Assembly (NCBI GenBank): GCA_048262715.1
Contig: JBLXEV010000008.1
Coordinates: 158,537-222,536 of the forward strand
From: Albirhodobacter sp048262715
Lineage (GTDB): Bacteria > Pseudomonadota > Alphaproteobacteria > Rhodobacterales > Rhodobacteraceae
Reading direction: 5' to 3'
Length of the DNA: 64,000 nt
The position numbers and the translations under genes are program-made. This document shows positions 24,830 to 33,062 of the stretch, piece by piece. Below the pieces are notes generated by a model. The model searched no databases. It worked only from the letters and a program-made list of their open reading frames with translations, and was not told the origin of the DNA. Position 1 is the stretch's first letter; each line of letters starts with the position of its first letter.

Positions 24830-26352
24830 TCTGCCGCTCCTAATGTTCCGGTGTCTTCTGCGATGGCGGCGACAATGACGGAAGGCGCAACATCGGCTCC
24901 GCGCAACTCTGCGACCATTTCGCGGTCGCGCATCACCACGACACGGTTGGAATAGGCGACGACCTCATCAAGCTCGGAGGAGATCACCAAAAGCGCCAGC
25001 CCATCTTCGCGCAAACGGTTGATCGTGCGCACAATTTCAGCATGTGCGCCAACATCAATGCCGCGCGTCGGCTCATCCAAAATCAGGAAGCTGGGATCAA
25101 TCGCCAGCCAACGCGCGAGGATCACCTTTTGCTGGTTTCCACCAGAGAGCAGCTTCACCGGCATATCGTAATTCGCGGCGCGGATATCGAGCGCATCGGC
25201 GTAGCGCCCCGCGATCTCGTCCTGCTCATCGCGGTTGAGCGCGCGGAACCAGCCCAGCTTGGCCTGCAACGCGATGATGATATTCTCGCGCACCGAGAGC
25301 TCGCCGAAAATCCCATCGAGCTTGCGATCCTCGGGGCAAAACCCGAAGCCTGCCGCGACCGCTTTCGCCGGATTACCGATGTTCACGGCCGCGTCCTTCA
25401 CCGTAACCGTGCCGCTGTCGCATGGGTCGACACCGAACATCAGCCGCGCCATCTCGGTGCGGCCAGAGCCCAGAAGTCCCGCCACGCCCACCACTTCGCC
25501 CGCGTGAAGTGCGAGGTTGAACGGGGCCACGCGGCCTGCTTTCCCGAGGCCGGAAAACTCGACGATCACAGGCCCCGTCGCGCTCTCGGCGGCGCCGAAC
25601 GTATGTTGGTCTTCGGAGAGATCCTTGCCCAGCATCATTTTGACGACCTCGGTCGCTGTCAGATCTTTAATCGATTTTGTGCCGATCAACTGGCCATTGC
25701 GCAGGATCGTCACACGGTCCGAAATCGCGAAGACCTGATCGAGGAAATGGGTGATGAAAATGATCGCAAGGCCGCGCGCCTTGAGCCGCTCGACCACCTC
25801 AAAGAGCTTTTGCACCTCGCTGTGATCCAAGCTGGCGGTCGGCTCGTCGAGCACGAGAACCTTCCCCGACAACTCCACCGCGCGGGCAATCGCAACGATC
25901 TGCTGCACGGCGACCGAATAACTGCCCAGTTCCGCTTTCACGTCGATATCGAGGCCATACGTCTCAAGGAGTTGGCGCGCGCGCAGTTCAATCTCCCGGC
26001 GCTGGATCAGGCCAAAGCGGGTAGGTTGGCGGCCCAGAAACAGGTTTTCCGCAACCGAGCGATTGGGCAGCAGGTTGACCTCTTGGTAGACCGTGCCAAT
26101 TCCGTGGTCTTGCGCATGAAGCGGATCGCGGAATTGCACTGGTTCGCCTTCCAGCAAAACCTCGCCCAGATCCGGTCGATAGGCGCCTGTCAGGATCTTG
26201 ATCAGCGTCGATTTCCCCGCGCCATTCTCGCCCAAAAGCGCATGAACCTCGCCCGCCTGCGCAGTAAAATCCACCCCGTCCAGCGCGCGATGTTGGCCAA
26301 AGATCTTTACGATCCCGCGCGCTTGCAAGATTGGCCCCACAGCCTCAGCCAT
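24826..26352 (-). CDS. ytfR: Sugar ABC transporter ATP-binding protein, YtfR type (double ATPase)
   Basis: A 508-residue protein with two nucleotide-binding domains, as in RbsA/MglA. Domain 1 has Walker A GENGAGKST (~42-50), a poorly conserved signature region and Walker B VLVLDEPTASLD; domain 2 has a degenerate Walker A (GLLGSGRTE), signature LSGGNQQKV and FLILDEPTRGIDVGAH. An AGGGGGGA ribosome site precedes the ATG. It energises YtfT/YjfF. Confidence 0.92.
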   Translation of the reverse strand: MAEAVGPILQARGIVKIFGQHRALDGVDFTAQAGEVHALLGENGAGKSTLIKILTGAYRPDLGEVLLEGEPVQFRDPLHAQDHGIGTVYQEVNLLPNRSVAENLFLGRQPTRFGLIQRREIELRARQLLETYGLDIDVKAELGSYSVAVQQIVAIARAVELSGKVLVLDEPTASLDHSEVQKLFEVVERLKARGLAIIFITHFLDQVFAISDRVTILRNGQLIGTKSIKDLTATEVVKMMLGKDLSEDQHTFGAAESATGPVIVEFSGLGKAGRVAPFNLALHAGEVVGVAGLLGSGRTEMARLMFGVDPCDSGTVTVKDAAVNIGNPAKAVAAGFGFCPEDRKLDGIFGELSVRENIIIALQAKLGWFRALNRDEQDEIAGRYADALDIRAANYDMPVKLLSGGNQQKVILARWLAIDPSFLILDEPTRGIDVGAHAEIVRTINRLREDGLALLVISSELDEVVAYSNRVVVMRDREMVAELRGADVAPSVIVAAIAEDTGTLGAAE

Positions 26353-26409
26353 GCCCGTCCCCCCTGATTATTCTGTCCAGTCTTCGCTGTTTTGCGCGCC
26401 ATAGCAATT

Positions 26410-26438
26410 CCGCCAACCGAGGTTTCCCCGATTGGCGG
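26410..26438 (-). terminator. Intra-operon hairpin between ytfQ and ytfR
   Basis: A 13-bp stem with two mismatches (26410-26422 with 26426-26438, arms ending CCGCCAA/TTGGCGG) and a 3-base loop. It lies 19 bases after the ytfQ stop and 57 ahead of the ytfR start and has no T-tract. Confidence 0.55.
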
Positions 26439-26456
26439 TCGCTCAAAACGCGGAGC

Positions 26457-27428
26457 TTAGTAGCCCAGACCCTTGCGGCGGTCGTATTCGCCCTGCGGAT
26501 CGTCAGAGGGGGTGTAGAGTTTGGAGTCAGTGATGATGAACTTTTCGGGTATGGTGCCCGCGCTCAGATAGGCATCGAGGGCCTCAAACGCAGGGCCCGC
26601 CATATTCGGCGTCAACTCCACCGTTGCATTCGCCTCGCCCGTCACCATCGCGGCGAAGATATCAGGCACAGCGTCAATCGACAGCACTTTGATATCCGTC
26701 CCCGGCTTGAGGCCCGCGTCTTTGATGGCTTGGATCGCGCCCACGGCCATATCGTCATTATGCGCATAGACGGCGCAGATATTCTTGCCGCCATCCTCGG
26801 CTTTCAAGAAGCCCTCCATGACCTCTTTGCCTTTCGAGCGGGTAAAATCGCCCGTCTGGCTACGGATCAGCGAGAGGTTCGCGTGGCCTTCCAGCGCTTC
26901 CTCGAACCCTTGCTTGCGGTTGATCGCGGGCGAGGAGCCAACGGTGCCTTGCAGTTCGACCACTTTGCAATCTGCCCCATCCACGGATTTCACCAGCCAT
27001 TCGCCCGCCACGCGGCCTTCTTTGACCTGATCCGAGGCGACCGAGGTCAGATAGAGATCCTCCGGCGCATCGACGCCGCGATCGAGCAGCACGACCGGAA
27101 TATTCGCCTCTTTCGCCTCGGTCAGCACCTCTTCCCAGCCTGTCGAGACGACGGGCGCGACGAGGATTGCATCAACGCCTTGCGCGATGAAGCCACGGAT
27201 CGCTTTGATCTGGTTTTCTTGCTTTTGTTGGGCATCCGCGAATTTCAGATTGATCCCGAGCTTCTCCGCCTCGGATTTCGTCACGGATGTCTCCGCCGCG
27301 CGCCAGCCGGATTCCGAGCCGATTTGCGAGAAGCCGATGGTTTTGCCAGACAGGCCATCCGCATAGGCTGCAGAAGACAATAAGGCGCTCACGCCCGCAG
27401 CGAGTGCGAGCTTTTGAATGATTTTCAT
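26457..27428 (-). CDS. ytfQ: Sugar ABC transporter substrate-binding protein, YtfQ type
   Basis: A 323-residue periplasmic protein. A Sec signal (MKIIQKLALAAGVSALLSSA ending AYA) leads into KTIGFSQIGSESGWRAAET, a segment characteristic of YtfQ, then AQQKQENQIKAIRGFI and VVLLDRGVDAPEDL. E. coli YtfQ binds the furanose form of galactose. It is the first gene of the operon; the AT-rich region upstream (27480-27600) should hold the promoter. A cleavage after AYA is expected. Confidence 0.92.
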   Translation of the reverse strand: MKIIQKLALAAGVSALLSSAAYADGLSGKTIGFSQIGSESGWRAAETSVTKSEAEKLGINLKFADAQQKQENQIKAIRGFIAQGVDAILVAPVVSTGWEEVLTEAKEANIPVVLLDRGVDAPEDLYLTSVASDQVKEGRVAGEWLVKSVDGADCKVVELQGTVGSSPAINRKQGFEEALEGHANLSLIRSQTGDFTRSKGKEVMEGFLKAEDGGKNICAVYAHNDDMAVGAIQAIKDAGLKPGTDIKVLSIDAVPDIFAAMVTGEANATVELTPNMAGPAFEALDAYLSAGTIPEKFIITDSKLYTPSDDPQGEYDRRKGLGY

Positions 27429-27757
27429 GATCCCTCCCTAGGATTTTTTGGCGGGCGTCTCCAATCACCTGCCTGCGATAACGCTAGCAAAAGTATTACT
27501 ATATGTAAAATGCGAATATCACGCGAAATTGTGTCGCGAGCGCAGCGAGGGTTTCGATCAAGCTATTGGATAATATAAGATATTTTACCACAATCGGTTT
27601 CGTGCGCTGCGGCATAGATTGCCGCGATGCAGAGACGGCGCTGTGTTCGCATCGGCCAGATACGGAGGAATCACCTCGTGAAGGCAGTATCCGAGTCAGG
27701 AATTTGTGGACGGATATCGGCTTGCGTCAGTGGCGGGCTCTGCGGTTTCCGCCCCTC
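27429..27757. other. Intergenic region upstream of ytfQ
   Basis: About 330 bases between ytfQ and the convergent end of the membrane-protein gene, both on the minus strand. The part at 27481-27600 is clearly AT-richer than its surroundings and should hold the ytfQ promoter; TATAGT on the minus strand near 27500 is a possible -10, with no good -35. No credible ORF was found. A small CGCCCC/GGGGCG hairpin (27750-27766) overlaps the stop of the next gene and may be its terminator. Confidence 0.35.
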
Positions 27758-28558
27758 TCAGGGGCGAAAGAGGCGCACGAGGCTGATCCCTGCATCGGTT
27801 AGATCGGCGAGGCGGGCAAGGATGTGCTCGGGCGCAAGGCCAGAGACATTCCCCTCCACCACCGCAATTTGCGCGAGGAGTTTCATGAGCCGCCGCCGAT
27901 GAATGCCGAGGCGGGCTTGAACTGGATCCGCAATGATCCCCGCGAAAGTGGTGATCATTGAGGCGAGCATCGCCAGCACAAACGCCGTCATCAAAATAAA
28001 CGAGATCGGCAGCGCGACAGGGAAGACGCCATACCAGACCCCTCCCAGCCAAGATCCGAGCGGAAAGCCAGAGATTGCGGCGGCGTGGCCAACATAATCC
28101 GAGACCGCAGGCGCCAGCGAGGCAATGCCCGGCGTGGCCGAGCCGAACAGCACCAAGCCCGCCGCAAGAACGAAGAGCGAGGTTGTAATCTCAGCGACGG
28201 CGGAGCGGATGCCGGTATAATCGTCAATCAAGGCGCGGCTGCGCGGGGTGAGCACTGCGTTTTGCAGCAGATCGGTTGCGATCTCTGACTCAATTCTGCG
28301 CGCGACCGAGGTTTTGAGGAGGACGCGCCGCGCCATGAGCCACGCACTAAACCGCCCCCATCCTACCAGACGGGCGACAATCGCCAGCACCGCCATCAGC
28401 AGGAAAATCGGCGCTAAAGCGACATTCACGGGCGCGCGCAGGAGATCCCAACCGAGTGCAGAGCGGTGGAGGCGAAGTGTCCCTCGCAAAGAGAAATGGG
28501 TGCGGACGAACCAATCCACCTTGTCTTTGATCGCCTCGGTCGTTTCTTGCGCGGGCAT
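27758..28558 (-). CDS. Conserved membrane protein of unknown function (DUF6635-like)
   Basis: A 266-residue protein starting MPAQETTEAIKDKVDWFV. An amphipathic N-terminus with SLRGTLRLHRSALGWDLLRA is followed by four hydrophobic stretches (VALAPIFLLMAVLAIVARLV; EITTSLFVLAAGLVLFG; PVALPISFILMTAFVLAML and nearby) and a basic C-terminal tail. Similar proteins occur in Rhodobacterales and I believe they are grouped as DUF6635, from memory. Function unknown. The start at 28558 avoids an upstream extension that lacks family character. Confidence 0.65.
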   Translation of the reverse strand: MPAQETTEAIKDKVDWFVRTHFSLRGTLRLHRSALGWDLLRAPVNVALAPIFLLMAVLAIVARLVGWGRFSAWLMARRVLLKTSVARRIESEIATDLLQNAVLTPRSRALIDDYTGIRSAVAEITTSLFVLAAGLVLFGSATPGIASLAPAVSDYVGHAAAISGFPLGSWLGGVWYGVFPVALPISFILMTAFVLAMLASMITTFAGIIADPVQARLGIHRRRLMKLLAQIAVVEGNVSGLAPEHILARLADLTDAGISLVRLFRP

Positions 28559-28873
28559 GAGACTCGTTTTCGGGGGAGGGAAGGGGTTGGGGGAGTATCC
28601 CTTAAATTGCGTGGGGCGGGAAGGGCAGCGGCGCAATATATTCCCGCGGGACTGCGGCAGGTGCCTGCCCATTGGCCCCGCGGCAGATCGCCCCGATCCG
28701 CCATGAAATCTGCCGTTAGATTGCCAATCCGCGACGTGGGTAGCTCTTGTGAGGACCTCGGAAGGGCGCTGTCTGTGCAAGGTTTACGCTGGGGCCTCAT
28801 CTGTTAACAACGTCTCAATAAAGAATCTGTCTGGGCCCAAGCGGGGATCAGATCGCTACGGAAAAGGAAAGCC
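28559..28873. other. Divergent intergenic region upstream of putP-like gene
   Basis: A 315-base gap between divergent starts. It holds no credible ORF. The GGAAAAGGAAA just before 28874 is the ribosome site of the symporter. An imperfect palindromic stretch around 28650-28690 (CGGCAGGTGCCTGCCC) could form structure. Promoters for both directions must lie here but no convincing -35/-10 pair was found. Confidence 0.4.
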
Positions 28874-30343
28874 ATGCAAATCGGTGTCTGGATCAGCCTT
28901 ATCGCATATTTTGCGCTAATGCTCGGAATCGGCGTTTATGCCTATCGCAAATCAACCTCGGATTCAGAGGATTATCTTCTCGGCGGGCGCAATCTGCCCC
29001 CCGCCGTTGCGGCGCTCTCTGCGGGCGCTTCGGATATGAGCGGCTGGCTCTTGCTCGGTCTGCCTGGCGCGCTCTATCTCTCGGGCCTCGTTGAGGCATG
29101 GATCGGGATCGGCCTGTTTGTTGGCGCACTCGTCAACTGGATCGTCGTTGCCCCGCGCTTGCGCGAACAGACCGAGCGCTATGATAACGCGCTGACCATC
29201 CCCGCGTTTCTGGCCAATCGGTTCCCGTCAAAGGCGACCGCATTGCGCCTCGTTTCCGCGATCATCATCGTGCTGTTCTTCGCTGTCTACACCGCTTCCG
29301 GGCTGGTTGCGGGCGGCAAGCTGTTCATCAGCGTATTTGAGGGCGGCTATATGACGGGCGTCTGGCTGACGCTTGGGGTCGTTCTGGCCTATACCGTGAT
29401 CGGCGGCTTCCTCGCGGTAAGCCTGACCGATTTCGTGCAGGGCTGCATCATGATGCTGGCACTGGTGATTATGCCGATCGTTGTTCTTTACACCGGAAAA
29501 GGCGGCGGGTTCGGGCAGGCGGCAGAGACGCTTTCCAGCGTTGATCCCAATTTCCTGTCGCTCACGCATGGTTTGACGGCGATGGGCTTCCTCTCGGCGG
29601 TGACTTGGGGGCTTGGCTATTTCGGCCAGCCGCATATCATCGTGCGCTTCATGGCGATCCGCAGCGTGGGTGATGTTGGCACCGCGCGCAATATCGGCAT
29701 GGGCTGGATGGCAATCTCGCTGCTGGGGGCCGTGGGTGTGGGCGTGTTCGGTCGCGCCTATGCGGAGCGCAACGGCCTTGTGGTGAATGATGCGGAGACG
29801 ATCTTCATCGTGCTGGCGGAACTGCTGTTCCATCCGCTTATCACCGGTTTCTTGTTCGCGGCGCTGCTGGCAGCGGTGATGTCCACCGTATCGAGCCAAT
29901 TGCTCGTTGCGTCCTCCTCGCTCGCGGAAGACTTCTACCGCTTGTTCCTGCGCAAGGATGCCAGTGAAGCAGAGATCGTCAAAGTGGGCCGTCTCGCCGT
30001 GGTTCTGGTGGGCGTCGTTGCGGCCGTGATCGCGGGCGACCCTGAGAGCAACGTGCTGGGTCTGGTGTCGAACGCATGGGCTGGATTTGGCGCGGCCTTC
30101 GGACCGTTGATCATTCTGTCGCTGACTTGGAACCGTATGACAGGGGCGGGCGCTGTCGCTGGCCTCGCGACCGGCGCCATCGTGGTGATTGCATGGATCG
30201 CCCTTGGCTGGAGCGCGTCGTTCCTCGGCGGGGCGGGAATCTATGAGATCATCCCGGGCTTCATTGCGTCCTTCCTCGCAATTGTCTTGGTCAGCTTGGC
30301 GACACGCGATCAAGGCGAGTTCCGCGCGGTTGGGCAAAAGTAA
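28874..30343 (+). CDS. putP: Sodium:proline/solute symporter, PutP-like
   Basis: A 489-residue membrane protein with ~13 hydrophobic segments of the SSS family. Features include SEDYLLGGRNLPPAVAALSA, AGASDMSGWLLLGLPGALY (the sodium-site region of PutP) and FGQPHIIVRFMAIRS. The length matches E. coli PutP (502). It imports proline or a related osmolyte with sodium. No putA is nearby, so the exact solute is not certain. An AAGGAAA ribosome site precedes the ATG. Confidence 0.88.
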   Translation: MQIGVWISLIAYFALMLGIGVYAYRKSTSDSEDYLLGGRNLPPAVAALSAGASDMSGWLLLGLPGALYLSGLVEAWIGIGLFVGALVNWIVVAPRLREQTERYDNALTIPAFLANRFPSKATALRLVSAIIIVLFFAVYTASGLVAGGKLFISVFEGGYMTGVWLTLGVVLAYTVIGGFLAVSLTDFVQGCIMMLALVIMPIVVLYTGKGGGFGQAAETLSSVDPNFLSLTHGLTAMGFLSAVTWGLGYFGQPHIIVRFMAIRSVGDVGTARNIGMGWMAISLLGAVGVGVFGRAYAERNGLVVNDAETIFIVLAELLFHPLITGFLFAALLAAVMSTVSSQLLVASSSLAEDFYRLFLRKDASEAEIVKVGRLAVVLVGVVAAVIAGDPESNVLGLVSNAWAGFGAAFGPLIILSLTWNRMTGAGAVAGLATGAIVVIAWIALGWSASFLGGAGIYEIIPGFIASFLAIVLVSLATRDQGEFRAVGQK

Positions 30344-30350
30344 ACTTCTC

Positions 30351-30378
30351 ATGTGGCGGCGCACCTGTGCCGCCACAT
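30351..30378 (+). terminator. Terminator hairpin after putP-like gene
   Basis: ATGTGGCGGC (30351-30360) pairs perfectly with GCCGCCACAT (30369-30378) over 8 bases, eight bases after the stop codon. No T-tract follows. Confidence 0.65.
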
Positions 30379-30394
30379 CTGCTAGGCTCCCGCG

Positions 30395-30408
30395 AATGTT
30401 CGAACATT
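30395..30408. promoter_or_regulatory. Isolated 14-bp palindrome between convergent genes
   Basis: AATGTTCGAACATT is a perfect palindrome. It lies between the symporter terminator and the stop of the convergent LysR gene, away from any start, so its role as an operator is unclear; it could also extend the termination region. Confidence 0.35.
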
Positions 30409-30440
30409 TCGGGCGCAGGTTCGCTGGATGTGGTTCACGC

Positions 30441-31352
30441 CTAGCGGGGTGTATCGAGCCCGCGTTTTAAGAAGGCGACGAGGAAATCGCGCAACTTCTT
30501 CGAGGCAATACTTTGCGATTGTGCGACGGCGTGACTCAACTCGAGGGACGAGGTGATTTCCTGCTCTCGTCGGAAGGGCCGCGAGATCAAACGGCCCGCT
30601 TCAATCTGCCGCGCAACCGTCATGCGGGGCAGGATCAGCACGGCACTCCCCCGCATCGCCAACTCGAGTTGCATCTCCAGCGAGGGGGTGGTGAAGGCGC
30701 TTTCTTCCAGATGCAGGCCCAGAGATTGCAGTCGCGCATCAAAGGCGCGCCGCACCCCGAAGGCACGGTTCGGCAAAGCGAGAGGATGGGTGATGAGGTC
30801 TTTCATCGCGATTTCTGCCTGTTGCGCCAGCGGATGATCTGGGGCCATGATCGGCTCATGCGCCACAGGGGCGCGGAACAACACTTCAACGCGCGGATCT
30901 TTGGGGGCGAACATTGTGACGGAGAATTGCGAGGTGCCATTTGCAACCGCATCAAGCGCGGCCTGAGCGGAGCTGATATCCACCTCAATGGTGATGGCGG
31001 GATGGCTTTGCGCAAATTCGGAGAGAACAGGGGCGAGGATCGCGCTTGCGGCGGCCCCATTGGTGTGGATGGACACATGACCACGCCGCAGCCCCTTATA
31101 CTCGTCGATCAGCTGCTGAGCGGTTTTCAACTCGCGCGCGACCTTGCGGGTGCTGGCCGCCAGAACCTCCCCCGCGGCTGTCAAACGGATGCCGCGCGGG
31201 TTTCGTTCCACCAAGGGGCTGCCGAAGCTATGCTCCAGCTTATCAAGCTGGCGCACGACGGCGGTCGGGGAAATGCTGAGCACATCCGCTGCTTGACGGA
31301 TGGAACCGCAGCGAATGAGTTCGTTAAAAATGTCGATCGTTTCAAGTTTCAC
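30441..31352 (-). CDS. LysR family transcriptional regulator of the peptide-type ABC operon
   Basis: A 303-residue LysR protein. The helix-turn-helix lies in IRQAADVLSISPTAVVRQLD and the effector domain starts near GHVSIHTNGAAASAI. The start codon is GTG (31350-31352), with GGAG at 31361-31364 as ribosome site. That site is at the foot of a perfect 13-bp inverted repeat. It is divergent from the Dpp-type transporter and amidase genes and is their likely regulator. Confidence 0.87.
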   Translation of the reverse strand: MKLETIDIFNELIRCGSIRQAADVLSISPTAVVRQLDKLEHSFGSPLVERNPRGIRLTAAGEVLAASTRKVARELKTAQQLIDEYKGLRRGHVSIHTNGAAASAILAPVLSEFAQSHPAITIEVDISSAQAALDAVANGTSQFSVTMFAPKDPRVEVLFRAPVAHEPIMAPDHPLAQQAEIAMKDLITHPLALPNRAFGVRRAFDARLQSLGLHLEESAFTTPSLEMQLELAMRGSAVLILPRMTVARQIEAGRLISRPFRREQEITSSLELSHAVAQSQSIASKKLRDFLVAFLKRGLDTPR

Positions 31353-31362
31353 GAGGCCTGCT

Positions 31363-31393
31363 CCACAGTGCTACGATTTCCGTAGCACTGTGG
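31363..31393. promoter_or_regulatory. Perfect 13-bp inverted repeat at the LysR 5' end
   Basis: CCACAGTGCTACG (31363-31375) and CGTAGCACTGTGG (31381-31393) are perfect inverted repeats separated by 5 bases. The element overlaps the LysR Shine-Dalgarno sequence and lies 103 bases ahead of the transporter start. It could be the LysR operator, an RNA hairpin that hides the ribosome site, or both. Confidence 0.6.
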
Positions 31394-31495
31394 CCTCAAA
31401 ATATCCACTTCCATCCCGCTTTGCCTCCGTGATTATGTTGTTACAAGTGGACAGCCAGATCCAACCGCTCACGTCCTTCCAACAGGGATTATCAG

Positions 31496-32989
31496 ATGAC
31501 CAAACACGCGACACTTCTCAAAAGCGCCTGCCTCGCCCTCCTTCTGTCCAGCACGGCACCCGTTTTCGCCCAAGACACTAATGCGGTGACCTTCGTGCAA
31601 GCGGTCGAGCCGCAAGGGCTTGATCCGACGGTTTCCTCCCCTGTCGCGGCAGGGCAAGTCACGTGGCAAAACGTGTTCGAGGGGCTTGTGGCGATTGACC
31701 GGGATGGCCGGATCGTGCCGCAACTGGCGACCGAGTGGACGATCTCGGAGGACGGGCTGACCTATACGTTCAAGCTGCGCGACGGTGTGAGCTTCCAAAA
31801 CGGTGTCGCGTTCGATGCGACCACCGCAAAATTCACCCTTGAGCGGATCATCGGTGCGGACTCGACCAACGGCCAAAAAGCCAATTACACGGCGATTTCC
31901 GCGATTGACGCGCCTGATGCGGGCACGCTGGTTCTGACACTCTCCGCACGCAATGCCGATCTGCTCTATTGGCTCGGCTACCCCGCGGCAGTGATGGTTG
32001 AGCCGTCCTCGGCCCCGACCAATGGCACCGATCCCGTCGGCACTGGCCCGTTCAAAGTCACCGAATGGCGCAAGGGCGACCGCGTTATCATGGCGGCATG
32101 GGACGGCTATTGGGGCGACGCGCCCGCGCTGCAAACCGTCACCGCACGGTTCATCGGCGATGCGCAGGCGCAGGCGGCGGCGCTGCAATCGGGGCAGGTG
32201 GATATCGTCGGAGATCTCGATGCGCCGGAACTGTTCGAGCAATTCGTCGCCAATGACGCGTTCAAAACCGTTGCAGGCGCAGGCGAGATGGAAATTGTCG
32301 CGGGTATGAACAACGCCAAGCCGCCGTTCAACGATCTGCGCGTGCGGCAAGCGATGATGATGGCAGTGGATCGCCCCAGCCTGATCGAGGCGGTCAGCTC
32401 AGGCTACGGCACGCCGATTGGATCGCATTTCTCGCCTGCCAACCCGTTCTATGAGGATCTCACCGCGCTCTTCCCCTACAACCCTGAGAAGGCCAAAGAA
32501 CTTCTGGCCGAGGCAGGCTATGCGGACGGGTTCAGCTTCGATTTCAAAGTGCCGACTCGCGCCTACGCGCAACGCTCCGCCGAGATCTTGCAAGCGTTCT
32601 TCTCGCAGATCGGGGTGACAGCGAATATCCAAAGCTCCGATTTTCCCGCGACGTGGATTCAGGATGTCTTCAAGGACACCAATTACGATATGACGATTAT
32701 CGGCCATGCCGAGCCGCTCGATATCGGGATCTATGCGCGCGATAAATACTACTTCAACTATGATAACCCTGAGTTGAAAACCGAGATGGGCGTGATCGCG
32801 GCCGCGACGGATGAGGCGACGCGCGAGGCGGGCTATCGCAAGGCGCAAGAGGTTCTAGCGAATGATCTTCCTGCGCTGTTCTTGTTCTCTTATCCCAAGC
32901 TCGGCGTGTGGAAAGCGGGCCTCGACGGCGTGTGGGAGAACGGCCCCGTGCCGGCGAATGATATGACGGACGTCCGCTGGGCGCAGTAA
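31496..32989 (+). CDS. Dipeptide/oligopeptide-type ABC transporter substrate-binding protein
   Basis: A 497-residue SBP_bac_5 family protein. A signal peptide ending in PVFAQ precedes AVTFVQAVEPQGLDPTVSSP. Family motifs include LRDGVSFQNGVAFDA and NAKPPFNDLRVRQAMMMAVD. It collects a peptide, opine, glycoside or amide-type ligand in the periplasm. The amidase at the end of the operon suggests an amide-containing ligand; this is inference. Confidence 0.92.
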   Translation: MTKHATLLKSACLALLLSSTAPVFAQDTNAVTFVQAVEPQGLDPTVSSPVAAGQVTWQNVFEGLVAIDRDGRIVPQLATEWTISEDGLTYTFKLRDGVSFQNGVAFDATTAKFTLERIIGADSTNGQKANYTAISAIDAPDAGTLVLTLSARNADLLYWLGYPAAVMVEPSSAPTNGTDPVGTGPFKVTEWRKGDRVIMAAWDGYWGDAPALQTVTARFIGDAQAQAAALQSGQVDIVGDLDAPELFEQFVANDAFKTVAGAGEMEIVAGMNNAKPPFNDLRVRQAMMMAVDRPSLIEAVSSGYGTPIGSHFSPANPFYEDLTALFPYNPEKAKELLAEAGYADGFSFDFKVPTRAYAQRSAEILQAFFSQIGVTANIQSSDFPATWIQDVFKDTNYDMTIIGHAEPLDIGIYARDKYYFNYDNPELKTEMGVIAAATDEATREAGYRKAQEVLANDLPALFLFSYPKLGVWKAGLDGVWENGPVPANDMTDVRWAQ

Positions 32990-33012
32990 TCCTTTCCCTG
33001 CAAACCCTTGTT

Positions 33013-33048
33013 CACGGCGGCGCCAAACCTTGCGCGCCGCCGTGCCTT
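33013..33048 (+). terminator. Intra-operon hairpin after the peptide-type binding-protein gene
   Basis: CACGGCGGCGC (33013-33023) pairs perfectly with GCGCCGCCGTG (33034-33044) over 10 bases and is followed by CCTTTT. It lies between the binding-protein gene and the first permease gene, suggesting partial termination or 3' end protection. Confidence 0.65.
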
Positions 33049-33062
33049 TTCGGATCGGCTTT

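Noticed and set aside
25042..26367. A 441-codon plus-strand frame opposite ytfR
   Set aside because: Antisense shadow of a well-supported double ATPase; no domain recognised.
27566..27802. A 78-codon frame in the ytfQ upstream gap
   Set aside because: No ribosome site, no recognisable features, and it runs into the convergent membrane-protein gene.
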